Shown here: one piece after another, positions 1 through 11,471 of the stretch
How the letters are laid out: each line of letters opens with the position of its first letter
Numbering within the stretch: the stretch's first letter is position 1
Made by a program: the position numbers and the translations under genes
Notes under the pieces: model-generated
Told to the model about the DNA's origin: nothing
Databases searched by the model: none
The model's input: only the letters and a program-made list of their open reading frames with translations
Assembly (NCBI GenBank): GCA_037043455.1
Contig: JAWPHD010008258.1
Coordinates: forward strand, 53,438-117,437
DNA length: 64,000 nt
Direction of reading: 5' to 3'
DNA from: Cyrtodaria siliqua
Taxonomy: Eukaryota > Mollusca > Bivalvia > Adapedonta > Hiatellidae

Positions 1-1536
1 GAATGTATAGTACTCATCTAGATATAAACTATCATTGGTGAGAATGTATAGTACTCATCTAGATATAAACTATCATTGGTGAGAATGTATAGTACTCATC
101 TAGATATAAACTATCATTGGTGAGAATGTATGGTACTCATCTAGATATAAACTATCATTGGTGAGAATGTATGGTACTCATCTAGATATAAACTATCATT
201 GGTGAGAATGTATGGTACTCATCTAGATATAAACTATCATTGGTCAGAATGTATGGTACTCATCTAGATATAAACTATCATTGGTGAGAATGTATAGTAC
301 TCATCTAGATATAAACTATCATTGGTGAGAATGTATGGTACTCATCTAGATATAAACTATCATTGGTGAGAATGTATAGTACTCATCTAGATATAAACTA
401 TCATTGGTGAGAATGTATGGTACTCATCTAGATATAAACTATCATTGGTGAGAATGTATGGTACTCATCTAGATATAAACTATCATTGGTGAGAATGTAT
501 GGTACTCATCTAGATATAAACTATCATTGGTGAGAATGTATAGTACTCATCTAGATATAAACTATCATTGGTGAGAATGTATGGTACTCATCTAGATATA
601 AACTATCATTGGTGAGAATGTATGGTACTCATCTAGATATAAACTATCATTGGTGAGAATGTATGGTACTCATCTAGATATAAACTATCATTGGTCAGAA
701 TGTATGGTACTCATCTAGATATAAACTATCATTGGTGAGAATGTATGGTACTCATCTAGATATAAACTATCATTGGTGAGAATGTATGGTACTCATCTAG
801 ATATAAACTATCATTGGTCAGAATGTATGGTACTCATCTAGATATAAACTATCATTGGTGAGAATGTATGGTACTCATCTAGATATAAACTATCATTGGT
901 CAGAATGTATGGTACTCATCTAGATATAAACTATCATTGGTGAGAATGTATGGTACTCATCTAGATATAAACTATCATTGGTGAGAATGTATGGTACTCA
1001 TCTAGATATAAACTATCATTGGTGAGAATGTATGGTACTCATCTAGATATAAACTATCATTGGTCAGAATGTATGGTACTCATCTAGATATAAACTATCA
1101 TTGGTGAGAATGTATGGTACTCATCTAGATATAAACTATCATTGGTGAGAATGTATGGTACTCATCTAGATATAAACTATCATTGGTGAGAATGTATGGT
1201 ACTCATCTAGATATAAACTATCATTGGTGAGAATGTATAGTACTCATCTAGATATAAACTATCATTGGTGAGAATGTATGGTACTCATCTAGATATAAAC
1301 TATCATTGGTGAGAATGTATGGTACTCATCTAGATATAAACTATCATTGGTCAGAATGTATGGTACTCATCTAGATATAAACTATCATTGGTGAGAATGT
1401 ATAGTACTCATCTAGATATAAACTATCATTGGTCAGAATGTATGGTACTCATCTAGATATAAACTATCATTGGTCAGAATGTATGGTACTCATCTAGATA
1501 TAAACTATCATTGGTGAGAATGTATAGTACTCATCT
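1..1536. repeat. 41-bp satellite array
   Basis: This is a tandem array of 37 complete 41-bp units plus a 19-bp partial unit, cut by the window start. Units are nearly identical and differ mainly at two sites: A or G inside GTATRGTACTC, and G or C inside TTGGTSAGAA. No unit codes for anything. The array ends at TACTCATCT, where the sequence becomes unique. The high identity suggests recent homogenisation. Confidence 0.97.
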
Positions 1537-2428
1537 CGATATATCTGCCTATATTTGAAGATTGTAGGCATATTGGTTACTTAGAAACCAATCCCATTAA
1601 AATCATATTCTAATTAAGCTTTGATATTCTCCGCTAATAGGATCTGACAACACTGCCTTGTAGGTCCCGTCGGGTCGACCTTTTATATATTCTAATCAAT
1701 ATTCAACCAATGAAATCGCGTGTATCATATGCACTTCACATGACGTTCGAGTAAACTGAACAAATGAAAATCCATATAAACACATAGATCTATATCCGAA
1801 TAAAGATAAAAGTCTTCGTGTGCTACTGCTGTGGATTGCACGATAAATTCAAAGAAATGCACTAAATGGCATGTTTTACATCTAGATACTAAGAAAATCA
1901 TGGGCGCTGTCATGTGTGTTTTGAAAATCTATATTCCAACGAAATTATTACGACATTAGATATTCTAAATAGTAAGTCATAGTACATCTGGCCGGCTTAG
2001 AAAGTGTGGGTTCAATCCCAGTAAATATACAATAATGTCGGTGTGTTATGTTTGTCAACGCAATTATTTTGTGTTTTATAAGCTAAAAGTTACGAACATT
2101 GTCTCTTTCAATACCAAGCGTAGACTGCTCCACAGTGTTTTACTGAAATGCAACATGCACAGTGAAGCAGTCTATACCGAGCAATTTTGTAGGGTGAAAT
2201 CTGATTGGCTAATCGTAAGGTCCAATCTGGCATGACCTTCAATGCAGTGTTGTCAGATGTAGCATGATAAAGGCTTTGATTTTAATGAGATTGCTTAGAA
2301 ACAGAGCTAATAAAACCCCTTGACCAATAAGCATATATATATATGGACCATGGTTAGTATAAAAGATCCTAGTACAAAATGACATTAATAAGCTTTTTGG
2401 ATATGTGTACATTAATTTAGAAAGATAT
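1537..2428. other. No gene seen
   Basis: This is AT-rich sequence without a convincing open frame. A short stretch near 2008-2024 resembles a tRNA B box (GTGGGTTCAATCCCAG) and may be a SINE relic, but no matching A box is visible. A short AT dinucleotide run lies near 2330. Confidence 0.5.
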
Positions 2429-2536
2429 CAGGGCTTTTTTTCTAAAAATTGCAAAGACTCCCTAGCCTCGTCATTTAGCGCAATAACTGCATGTTTTTAT
2501 TGTGAAAAAAGTATTGAAAGATTAATTGTTAAAAGC
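2429..2536 (-). mobile_element. Truncated MITE, same family as 11472-11895
   Basis: The segment begins CAGGGCTTTTTTTCTA. It matches the reverse complement of the right end of the element at 11472-11895, including a shared CTCCCTAGCC core and a shared AAAGATTAATTGTTAAAAGC stretch. Only about 108 bp of one end is present. Confidence 0.7.
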
Positions 2537-2663
2537 GATATTAAACCCAATACATGCATACATTGAATTTGTTAAAACATACAATTATTCAGCATACATG
2601 TAATATGGTACATTCTGATGTTGCCAGATGAGCTACATTGGTACGACGGACTGGGCCACTTAC

Positions 2664-2819
2664 TTGAAGAACAATGTTTGAGGTGTTTATTTGTGTAGTT
2701 GACACATCGGTAGTGATCCCAGTTGTCCCAGGATGTCATGTGTCCGTTCACTGCTCCCGGACCACAGTTCACACACTGGTCTCGTCCCCCGTCCATTGTA
2801 CATGGTACATACTCGGTAT
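2664..2819 (-). CDS. Cysteine-rich exon, symmetric phase 1-1, unknown gene
   Basis: This is a single internal exon. On the minus strand it is preceded by an acceptor (ATTACTCTAG) and followed by a strong donor (CAA|GTAAGT). Its 156 bp begin and end in phase 1, the symmetric arrangement typical of shuffled extracellular modules. It encodes 51 full codons with five cysteines, a C-x2-C-x-PG segment, two tryptophans and an NYT sequon. The C-x8-C-x2-C-x-PG pattern recalls the cysteine-rich repeats of TNF-receptor-like or similar extracellular proteins, but the match is too weak to name a family. No neighbouring exon was found, so the gene is either mostly outside the window or a relic. Confidence 0.45.
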
Positions 2820-2889
2820 CTAGAGTAATTACAATATACATGTAGCAATGGGACTTTTTGGAATTAGGAATTTTGAGCAGGGAAATTTA

Positions 2890-3120
2890 GCAAACAAGTG
2901 AAGCACCAACAGTGGTGCGAATGCCGGACTGAAAATTCAACATTTTAACTGAAAAGTCTAAGTAAAAAGGGGGATAATTCAGGTAAAATACACGACAGAG
3001 TTATGGTTCTTGTCATATAACATTGTGCAATGATATTGAACATATGTGCAAAGTTTCAAAGCAATTCGTTTTTGAGAAATGAGGAAAATCAAAAAATCTA
3101 ACCAAAAACTTTAGGCCAAA
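2890..3120. repeat. Probable dispersed mollusc repeat
   Basis: The non-coding segment around GAGTTATGGTTCTTGTCAT and GTGCAAAGTTTCAAAGCAAT resembles a repeat found widely in bivalve DNA. The recognition is from memory. It does not recur elsewhere in this window. Confidence 0.3.
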
Positions 3121-3130
3121 AAGGAAAATA

Positions 3131-3210
3131 TGTGTGTTTCCTATTACATGCTCTAAATATGTGTGTTTCCTATTGCATGCTTTACATAGGTGCGTTTCCT
3201 ATTGCAACAT
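3131..3210. repeat. Short tandem repeat, about 29 bp x 3
   Basis: Three imperfect copies of a unit containing TGTGTTTCCTATT start near 3131, 3160 and 3189. Confidence 0.7.
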
Positions 3211-3734
3211 AAAACATAAATTAGGCCAGTAGGCATTGAACAAGATATTGTCAACTTCTATTTATCACATAAAACCATGGATTCAAGTTGATGCTACCAT
3301 GTGAATGTTTCTCTGTGATGTTGTCAGTTTACTCCATATAAAACTGCCCCAGTTAATTACGCGTTCCTGTTACAAATAACAGAACACTTTAAACCAAAAG
3401 ACCATTGTTTTACTAATTATTCTAATAGTTAATTAGTGTCGGATTGTTTACATGAAAGAAAAACGTCCAGCTCTGAAGGTATCATATTACATTCCAGGCA
3501 TTGCCAAATCATATGGCTTACCTAAATCGTTTACACTTTTGCTGTGTAATTCGGTAATAATTTGCATAGTTATACCACCAGTGCTCAGTGGATTACAGAA
3601 AATATAGAATGGTGTGATGTTTCGCTTCCATGATGTAAGCTATGTGATAATTCATCGTTCAGAACTGAGAAAAAAAAATTAAGGGTCGGCACCTTAAAAA
3701 TAGCGGCGGTCGGGCATCCGAAACCAAATCTTAT

Positions 3735-4390
3735 GCCACTTTGATTACTCGACGATAACGAAAAACACAAACTTGATAGAGGCCAACCCAAGGAACACGT
3801 TTATGATATTTCACAAGAATGGAATAAGTGGAGATGTCATTTGAAATTTCCTTAAATTTGACCTAATTTTAGCTATGGTGCCCATCTTGGATGACTGGCG
3901 GCCACGAGAAACACAAATCCGATGGGGGGTTATGCTAAAGATCATTGTAATGAAGTTTCATCAAAATCCTTCAAGCAGTTTCAAAGTTGTCATTTTTAGC
4001 CTTTTCCTATATATCTCTATGTAAACTTTGAGTCGCCTTGGTGGCCATTTTGATTATTCAACGATAATGAAAAATACAAACTTGATAGAGGCCAACTCAA
4101 GGAACATGTTTATGGTATTTCACAATAATGGAATAAATGGTTTTGGAGATGTTGTTTGAAAATTCCTTAAATTTGACCTAGTTTTAGCCATGCATGACGG
4201 CTATCTTGAATGACTGGCGGCTATCAAAAACATAAATCTGAGAGAGGGCCTCCTAAGTAACATTGTGATGAAGTTTCATCAAAATCCTTCAAGGGGTTTC
4301 AGAGAAGATGTCGATTTTATAAAATTGCTAACAGACGGACGAAAAGTGATCCCATAAGCTCGCCTGGCCTGGCCTTTGGCCAGTAGAGCT
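3735..4390. repeat. Dispersed repeat made of two 309-bp monomers
   Basis: Two diverged copies (about 3735-4000 and 4043-4313) share a Y-GATTA-Y-TCRACGATAA start, an AAACTTGATAGAGGCCAA block offset by 309 bp, a GACTGGCGGC block, and AAGTTTCATCAAAATCCTTC. The end, with ACAGACGGACGAAAAGTGAT and GCCTTTGGCCAGTAGAGCT, resembles the terminus of a repeat common in bivalves. No coding potential is seen. Confidence 0.6.
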
Positions 4391-4397
4391 AAACATC

Positions 4398-4540
4398 ACT
4401 GAGTTACTGTCCGGAATGTGTATTTCTGTATACAATCATGGTAACCTTGACCTTTGATCTACTGATCACAACCAAAATAGAGTTCCTCGTCTAACCTAGG
4501 GCAATATACCTATGAAGTTCCATGAGTATAGATTTTATGA
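4398..4540. repeat. 139-bp dispersed monomer, single copy
   Basis: This is a diverged copy of the monomer at 5250-5550. Both contain a TGACCTTTGA-Y-CTACTG-like block, a GTTCCTC/GCTCCTC block and a CAAT-R-TACCTAT block. Confidence 0.55.
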
Positions 4541-4928
4541 GTGTTAACAATTTGGACTCGCAACATTTTGCCAGTAGCATTTTTTGTAACTGGCAAAAAG
4601 AAAAACTTACTTGCAATCTATACGGTTGTGTGTAAGTACAAATATGAAACAAATAAGGAAAAGCACAAGATGATTCATCAATAGCAAACATGCTAGATTC
4701 CATATAATTATGTGTCATACAAATACAGACATATCAGGAAAAATTAAAAATATTAAAACACCATTGATATGAAAGCACAAGTTTCAGAAAAAGGAAGACA
4801 TGGTATTCTAAATTAAACATGAAAGGTACATTGATGCACTTGCACATTTTTACTGGCATTCTGAAAATGTCACATGCATTTTACCAGTATGCCAGCTTAA
4901 ATTTGAGCCCCGAGTGTTGGTATTATAG

Positions 4929-5217
4929 CAGGGCCCTCCCTTCACTTTGGGGGAATGGGGCCAGGGCCTTCAGAAAGGGGAATTTTGTATTGTTTTCCTA
5001 TCAAAGGGGAATTTCCAAGAAACACAAATTAGTGGTTTTTTTATTATTTAAGTGGTACCAAGAATTTACCATTCCAAATTGCAAATTGTATGCCGTTTTC
5101 CTGTTTTGGAGTTAAAAAAGAGGGAATTTTTTATAGGAAATGGGGGGAAATATATACATTTAGTGGAGGGGAATGGGGCTGAATTTCAGCCCCAAAAACG
5201 GTCAAACGAAGGCCCTG
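4929..5217 (+). mobile_element. hAT-like MITE, family A
   Basis: This non-coding element starts CAGGGCCCTCC and ends GAAGGCCCTG, giving short imperfect terminal inverted repeats. The same five bases, TATAG, flank both ends (4924-4928 and 5218-5222), consistent with a target-site duplication. CAGGG termini are typical of hAT elements, although most hATs duplicate 8 bp. An inverted relative lies at 9174-9431. Confidence 0.7.
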
Positions 5218-5249
5218 TATAGTTTTGAATTTAGGTGTCTGGGTGTTTT

Positions 5250-5550
5250 ATTGTGCAAAATGCATATTTCCACATAAAATCACTGTGACCTTCATTGTCC
5301 TACTGGTCCCAAAATCAATAGGGTTCCTCCTCTGACATTGGTCAATGTACCTATGAATTTTTATGAGTAGGTGTTGTGGTTTTGAAGTTATTGTGTGGAA
5401 TGTCTATTTCCATGTAAGGTCACAATTGACCTTTGAGCTACTGGCCCCAAAAACAATAGTGCTCCTCCTCTCATTTATGGCAATGTACCTATTACGTTTT
5501 ATGAGTGTAGGTGTTTTGGTTTTGACGTTATTGTGTGAAATGTTTAAACT
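5250..5550. repeat. 139-bp monomers, two tandem copies
   Basis: Two tandem monomers are offset by about 139 bp. Each has CTCCTCTS, a CAATGTACCTAT block and a TTTTATGAGT stretch followed by GTTATTGTGTG. A third copy lies at 4398-4540, separated by other sequence and by the MITE at 4929-5217. Confidence 0.65.
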
Positions 5551-5763
5551 GGTTTTATCAAAATAATTAAAAACGAAAGTAGTTACCCGCCAAATGCCAG
5601 GTGTTAGAATAAAATACTCTGTTATGTTCTATCAGCTATTCAAAAAGGAGATATATATATATATGCGAAATGGAGCGAAACACATTGTTGTTTACAAAAC
5701 TTTGAGCGTTTACAACATCTTTCTTTGATGTGTGGATGTCTCCAGGTTGTATATTGTGTGTGC

Positions 5764-7574
5764 GACAAGAAAGAGGGATGGGTGAGTGTGGGTGAAAGGG
5801 TGTGCATATGAGGTAGGTCTGGTCCAACAAGGAAAGAGGGTGTGTGGGTGAAAGGGTGTGCGCGTGAGGTAGGTCTGGTCCAACAAGGAAGAGGGGTGGG
5901 TGGGTGTGGGTGAAAGAGTGTGTGCGTGAGGTAGGTCTGGTCCAACAAGGAAGAGGGGTGGGTGAGTGTGGGTTAAAGGGTGTGCATGTGAGGTAGGTCT
6001 GGTCCAACAAGGAAGAGGAGTGGGTGGGTGGGGGTGAAAGAGTGTGTGCGTGAGGTAGGTCTGGTCCAACAAGGAAGAGGGGTGGGTGGGTGTGGGTGAA
6101 AGAGTGTGTGCGTGAGGTAGGTCTGGTCCAACAAGGAAGAGGGGTGGGTGGGTGTGGGTAAAAGGGTGTATGCGTGAGGTAGGTCTGGTCCAACAAGGAA
6201 GAGGGGTGGGTGAGTGTGGGTGAAAGGGTGTGTGCGTGAAGTAGGTCTGGTCCAACAAGGAAGAGGGGTGGGTGGGTGTGGGTGAAAGAGTGTGTGCGTG
6301 AGGTAGGTCTGGTCCAACAAGGAAGAGGGGTGGGTGAGTGTGGGTGAAAGAGTGTGTGCGTAAGGTAGGTCTGGTCCAACAAGGAAGAGGGGTGGGTGGG
6401 TGTGGGTGGAAGAGTGTGTGCGTGAGGTAGGTCTGGTCCAACAAGGAAGAGGGGTGGGTGGGTGTGGGTGAAAGAGTGTATGCGTGAGGTAGGTCTGGTC
6501 CAACAAGGAAGAGGGGTGGGTGGGTGTGGGTGAAAGGGTGTGTGCGTGAGGTAGGTCTGGTCCAACAAGGAAGAGGGGTGGGTGGGTGTGGGTGAAAGGG
6601 TGTGTGTGTGAGGTAGGTCTGGTCCAACAAGGAAGAGGGGTGGGTGGGTGTGGGCGAAAGAGTGTGTGCGTGAGGTAGGTCTGGTCCAACAAGGAAGAGG
6701 GGTGGGTGAGTGTGGGTGAAAGGGTGTGTGCGTGAGGTAGGTCTGGTCCAACAAGGAAGAGGGGTGGGTGGGTGTGGGTGAAAAGGTGTGTGCGTGAGGT
6801 AGGTCTGGTCCAACAAGGAAGAGGGGTGAGTGAGTGTGGGTGAAAGGGTGTGTGCGTGAGGTAGGTCTGGTCCAACAAGGAAGAGGGGTGGGTGGGTGTG
6901 GGTGAAAGAGTGTGTGCATGAGGTAGGTCTGGTCCAACAAGGAAGAGGGGTGAGTGAGTGTGGGTGAAAGAGTGTGTGCGTGAGGTAGGTCACGTCCAAC
7001 AAGGAAGAGGGGTGGGTGAAAGAGTGTGTGCGTTCGGTAGGTCTGGTTCAACAAGGAAGAGGGGTGGGTGGGTGTGGGTGAAAGGGTGTGTGCGTGAGGT
7101 AGGTCTGGTCCAACAAGGAAGAGGGGTGTGTGCGGGTTGGTGAAAGAGTGTGTGCGTGAGGTAGGTCTGGTCCAACAAGGAAGAGGGGTGGGTGGGTGTG
7201 GGTGAAAGTGTGCGCGTGAGGTAGGTCTGGTCCAACAAGGAAGAGGGGTGGGTGGGTGTGGGTGAAAGAGTGTGTGCGTGAGGTAGGTCTGGTCCAACAA
7301 GGAAGAGGGGTGGGTGGGTGTGGGTGAAAGGGTGTGTGCTTTAGGTAGGTCTGGTCCAACAAGGAAGAGGGGTGGGTGGGTGTGGGTGAAAGGGTGTGTG
7401 CGTGAGGTAGGTCTGGTCAAACAAGGAAGAGCGGTGGGTGAGTCTGGGTGAAAGTGTGCGCGTGAGGTAGGTCTGGTCCAACAAGGAAGAGGGTGTGTGG
7501 GTGAAAGGGTGTGCATGTGAGGTAGGTCTGGTCCAACAAGGAAGATGGGACAGGGTGGGTGGGGATGGGTGAAA
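5764..7574. repeat. 62-bp GT-rich minisatellite
   Basis: About 29 copies of a 62-bp unit contain AGGTCTGGTCCAACAAGGAA and a G/T-rich half (GGGTGGGTGTGGGTGAAA). Copies vary by point changes and by small deletions near 7010, 7210, 7450 and 7490. None of the three minus-strand frames contains a stop. Because 62 is not a multiple of three, each frame cycles through the others, giving spurious open frames up to 626 codons. It is not annotated as coding. Confidence 0.95.
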
Positions 7575-7579
7575 TCTTT

Positions 7580-8225
7580 TTTTTCCTATATACGCCAATG
7601 TAAAACATACGACCTCTGCGGTGGGGCCAAATTTGACCCCATGGTCACGATTTGAACAAACATGATAGAGGACCATAAGCTTATGGTACATGCGTTAATA
7701 TTAGACATCTAGCTCATGTAGTTTCAGTGAAGAAGATTTTTTAAAGATCTTCCTAAATTTAACTTTTTACCCCAGGTTCACCATTTAACCAAAATTGGTA
7801 AAGAACCTAATCTTACGCTACATGCAATATATGAGCTCTATACTTTGTGGTCTCAGATGAATCCTTTTCTTTTTTTAAATTTGTCTATGTACCAGCAAGT
7901 ATATGTAAAACGTGATCGCTGGGGCAGGGCCAAATTTAACGTCACGGTTACCATTTGAACAAACTTGGTAGAGGACCTTAAGCTAACGGTCCTCTATTAA
8001 TGCATACTACTAAACCTCTAGCTCTTGTAGTTTCAGAGAAGATCTATTAAAGACTTCCAATACAACACTATGTAAAACTGTGACTCCTGGGACGGGGCCA
8101 GAGTCCCCATTTAAGCAATGTGGGTAAAGGATCAAAAGCTGACGATAAACGTTATATGAAAGCTCTGTACCTTGTGGTTTTAGAGAAAAGGATTTTTCAA
8201 GCTCCCTATGTAAGGGTCCCATGTA
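7580..8225. repeat. Diverged tandem monomers of about 155 bp
   Basis: Four diverged monomers start near 7585, 7745, 7893 and 8064. Each has a TATGTAAAAC-like start, GGGGCCA-like and CCATTTRA-C-like blocks, GGTA-AGGA/AAA blocks, a CTCTA-CTTGTAG/GTGG TTTCAG-like block and a T-rich end. They resemble a monomer family widespread in bivalve genomes (recognition from memory). No coding potential is seen. Confidence 0.5.
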
Positions 8226-9173
8226 AGTCTATGTAATATATATGAAAGTGCATTGGAATATGGTCATATAGCCTGTATTTTTGAATTCTAAGTAGGTTAT
8301 AATGTTGGTTATATTGACTGTCAAATGGTAGTAAATGTTGTCCTGTTTATTAAAAATCAGTCCTTTATTTATATCATAACTAGATATAGTCTGTTGAATA
8401 AATTGAAATATTATTAAACATATCGATAAATTATTTAATTATAAAGCTTATTTCGTGCAATCAGTATCAAAATACATATAGACCTATATTATATTATGTA
8501 ACTATTATGCTCTTGAGGAAAGACAAGAATAATAATGCCATTGTATATACATGTATATGCAGCTATTGTAAAAATTCATAACAGAATACATTTTTCCTCT
8601 GTGTTTAGGAACATTATAACTGAAATGGGATAGGTTGGTATAATACTAACTTAAGGGACAGTTGAATGCTGGAACACAGCAAACTGATCTGCCATCTACT
8701 GTATGTGCAACCTGCCCTGCCTCACAGTCTGCTGCAGCTGTTGCGTGCATCAAGCCGTACATGTACCTGAAACAGTCGATGTATATTTACTTATTCTGTT
8801 TATGTGCGTATTCCATCACAGAACGAAAGAGCGGTAGTACCCAAAGATCCCTACTCCAGCCTTACTGATCACATGGTGTAGGTACAAACAACTTGTACAG
8901 TTACCATGTTCCGTACGAGCAACTAAGACAATGCAAATTACTGTTCTTATTTACTCCAAACGTGACCAAAAGAAATTACCACAAACAAAAAGCAACATTT
9001 AAATACATGTAGATACCCAGCTTGGATGTATATAATAATAACAATATTTAATAAGAATATTAACTATTTTCAAGACGAAGTTTAAGGTAACTATGACCTT
9101 GAACTTTGCCCTCAGTAAATGTACAGACATGTATAAAACAAGAATCACGAAGATCACGTTTAATCCCATTGGA
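8226..9173. other. No gene seen
   Basis: This AT-rich intergenic stretch has no supported feature. A 68-codon plus-strand frame at 8662-8868 has a few cysteines but no splice or family support. Confidence 0.5.
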
Positions 9174-9431
9174 CAGAGCACTCGTTTGGAATTTTTTGAA
9201 AGCATATATTTTCCCCTTTTCCAGTGAAAATTTCCCCTTTAATTTTTTTTTTAAATTAAAAATGTTTAAACTCCAACATTTGTCCAATACAGGAAAACAG
9301 CATATTTTCTTGCAATTTGGAATGGTACATTCTTGGTGCCAATTAAATAATAAAACCTAGTTCGTGTTTTTTACAAATTCCCCTTAGAAAACAACGCAAA
9401 ATTCCCCTTCCTGAGGGTCCTGGATCCAGTC
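9174..9431 (-). mobile_element. hAT-like MITE, family A, inverted copy
   Basis: This is a reverse-complement relative of 4929-5217. Shared blocks include TACCATTCCAAATTGC and TTTTATTATTTAA followed by a TGG-ACCAAGAAT stretch. The left end CAGAGCACTCGTTTG corresponds to the right end of the other copy. Its right end abuts the MITE at 9432. Confidence 0.65.
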
Positions 9432-9788
9432 CAGGGCTTTTTTACCTTATATAACAGAGGCCTGTAAAAGGCCTCTTCCCAACAGAAAATTGGACTGTTT
9501 TTTCCCAACTGTGGCAGAAATATTTCCCAATCGGAAAACAGCAGTCTCTCAGAATTTGAGAAAAAGCTTGAATTCTGCAGTGTGTTTTTGTCTGCCAAGT
9601 AAATTCCGACTTGGAAAAGTTAATAATTATGGTAAATAATGGATGACAATATAAATAAAGTATATTAATGTCATATTTACTTAATTTATGAAACCTTGTA
9701 TTTTTCCCAAAATGAGAAATAAGCGCGTTCTTTTTTCCCAAAATGGACAGGCCCGGGCCTCTTCCCAATTTTGTGGAAAAAAGCCCTG
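9432..9788 (+). mobile_element. hAT-like MITE, family B, complete
   Basis: This 357-bp non-coding element has perfect 12-bp terminal inverted repeats (CAGGGCTTTTTT). The five bases CAGTC lie directly outside both ends (9427-9431 and 9789-9793), consistent with a target-site duplication. Its interior shares TTTTTTCCC, ACTGTGGC and AAAATG-CAGGC blocks with 11472-11895, so the two belong to one family. It lies at the edge of the family A copy, suggesting nested insertion. Confidence 0.8.
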
Positions 9789-9793
9789 CAGTC

Positions 9794-10284
9794 TCCTAAA
9801 AGCTGACTAGTGCCCAGCATGAAACTTCCAGTTTAATATGTTTACACTTTTATCTAGTCAAGTGTTACCATCTAGCTTGATAAATATATATGTGACAGTG
9901 TATAAGGCAAATATTGACTTGGGTGTGCAAAATAATTTGCTAATTATGTGACATGCTAAGAACCACTCCGGACCAAGTGGGTCAAGCATCTGGGGCATTT
10001 ACTTTACAGATAAAGGTAAAAACGGTACATTTTAGATAAACTTTCTTCTATTATAAATGTATTCAAAACATAACAATATTGAGAAAGTAAATGTTGCTAA
10101 CCCAAAACCCACCAAATACTGGCCGCAATTTTTTAAAATCGGCCGTTCAAAAGACGACTGCATGGTTTACTGCCTAATGCACTGATATGTGAATTGATCC
10201 ATACAAAAATGACCTAGATTTTGACATGATGTATGGTAAGCCGAATATCAGTTGTGTGTTTTCTATTTTAAATGTAATATAACA
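9794..10284. other. No gene seen
   Basis: No coding, RNA or repeat feature could be supported in this AT-rich stretch. Confidence 0.5.
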
Positions 10285-10445
10285 TTTGGAGGAATGCGTG
10301 GTCCAATGGTTGAACTTTGGACTCCAGATCGAAAGGTCGATCCTCTTCTTGGCCATGTTATTTATCCTTGAGCAAGATAATTAATCCACATTGCTTAGTA
10401 CTGGTTCTACCCAGGAAGCCGTCTCGAGTGATTAAGTTGCAAGAA
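10285..10445 (+). mobile_element. tRNA-derived SINE copy
   Basis: The head has an A-box-like GTGGTCCAATGG and a B-box-like AAGGTCGATCC with tRNA-like spacing. It is followed by a CTTGAGCAAGATAATTAA block and the tail motif TACTGGTTCTACCCAGGAA, which recurs in the SINE copies at 13665, 18037, 22152 and 24995. No target duplication was identified. Confidence 0.6.
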
Positions 10446-11471
10446 CTTTTTTCACAATTGATGTTAAAACTAAAATTTATGTACTACAAACGGTAATATT
10501 TAATCCGGCACTTATTAATTACTCAATAAGGTCAAATAAAACAAGAGGCCCAAGAGGGCCTGTGGATGCTCTACTGGCTAAAACGGCTATTATATCAACG
10601 GTTGTTGACATAAAATTTCAGTGAGAAATACCTGTTTCCACGACGACGAAAAGTTTTTGTTTACCCTCGCCCTATGGAACAAGTCCTTTTGGTGGGCTTT
10701 TCAATAGAAGATTATAAATGGCTGTGAGGAAGTCCGGTCTAGGAGAAGGTGACATCCCTCATCCAAGGTTTACTGTAGAATAGCAGTAGTAGAGTTGGTA
10801 GGAGCGAAGAAGTCCAACATAGATAGTCTGTAGTTGTTTAGATTCTCGAAGAAGATTAATGTTGCAATTGTAGATTATGGCCAATCGGATTGCCTGCAGA
10901 ATGTGACAAGGTCAATCCAATTGCTGGCTTGAAATCATCTCAGCCAATCAGGAAACAGATGATTAGAAACATTGAAAGTGTCCAAGAAGGTCAATCCGGC
11001 TGCACGTGTTTCCCTTGTTTCTGTTAGTGATGGCTCCTCCGATGTACACGCAGATCTTGTAGCCATTAACCAAACTACTCATCCTAAGTAGCTTAGCCAT
11101 AATTCAGGATTAGTGGGTAGCCCGAAGGGTTGTTAACGTCGGTATCCGTGGTGATGAGTCAGATCGTCTAAAATTATATATATAGTATGATGATCCCTGT
11201 GCAGGACGTGTCGACATCCCCTGGTAAGCTTCAGATGGACACATCCTGCTGGTCCGGTGGTCTGGACGAGAAAAAAGTACCTACCTGTATCCAGTTTAGA
11301 CTCTCACCTTTTACATCATAATGCTTGCAGTAACTCATGGTAGGCTATCTGTTAGCTTAAAGAAAATTAACATTTTAAGAAAATGCAAACAATGAAATGA
11401 TGTTGCTTTTAAGCGTAATGCCTTTTTTTTAGTGGTCACAGGGTCTATAGGCACGGCGGCATGGGACGGTG
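10446..11471. other. No gene seen; possible dispersed repeat
   Basis: The stretch includes AACAAGAGGCCCAAGAGGGC near 10540, a motif that often begins dispersed repeats in bivalves (from memory). No open frame, tRNA or terminal repeats were found in the next 900 bases. Confidence 0.35.

Noticed and set aside
1..1536. Possible CRISPR array
   Set aside because: Repeats are contiguous 41-mers with no unique spacers, in eukaryotic DNA without cas genes.
5636..7516. A 626-codon minus-strand frame and several overlapping ones rich in Pro, His and Thr
   Set aside because: They lie on the 62-bp minisatellite, which is stop-free in all three minus frames; the same peptide pattern is the three frames in rotation.
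8662..8868. A 68-codon plus-strand frame with four cysteines
   Set aside because: No splice signals at sensible positions, no family resemblance and no neighbouring exon.
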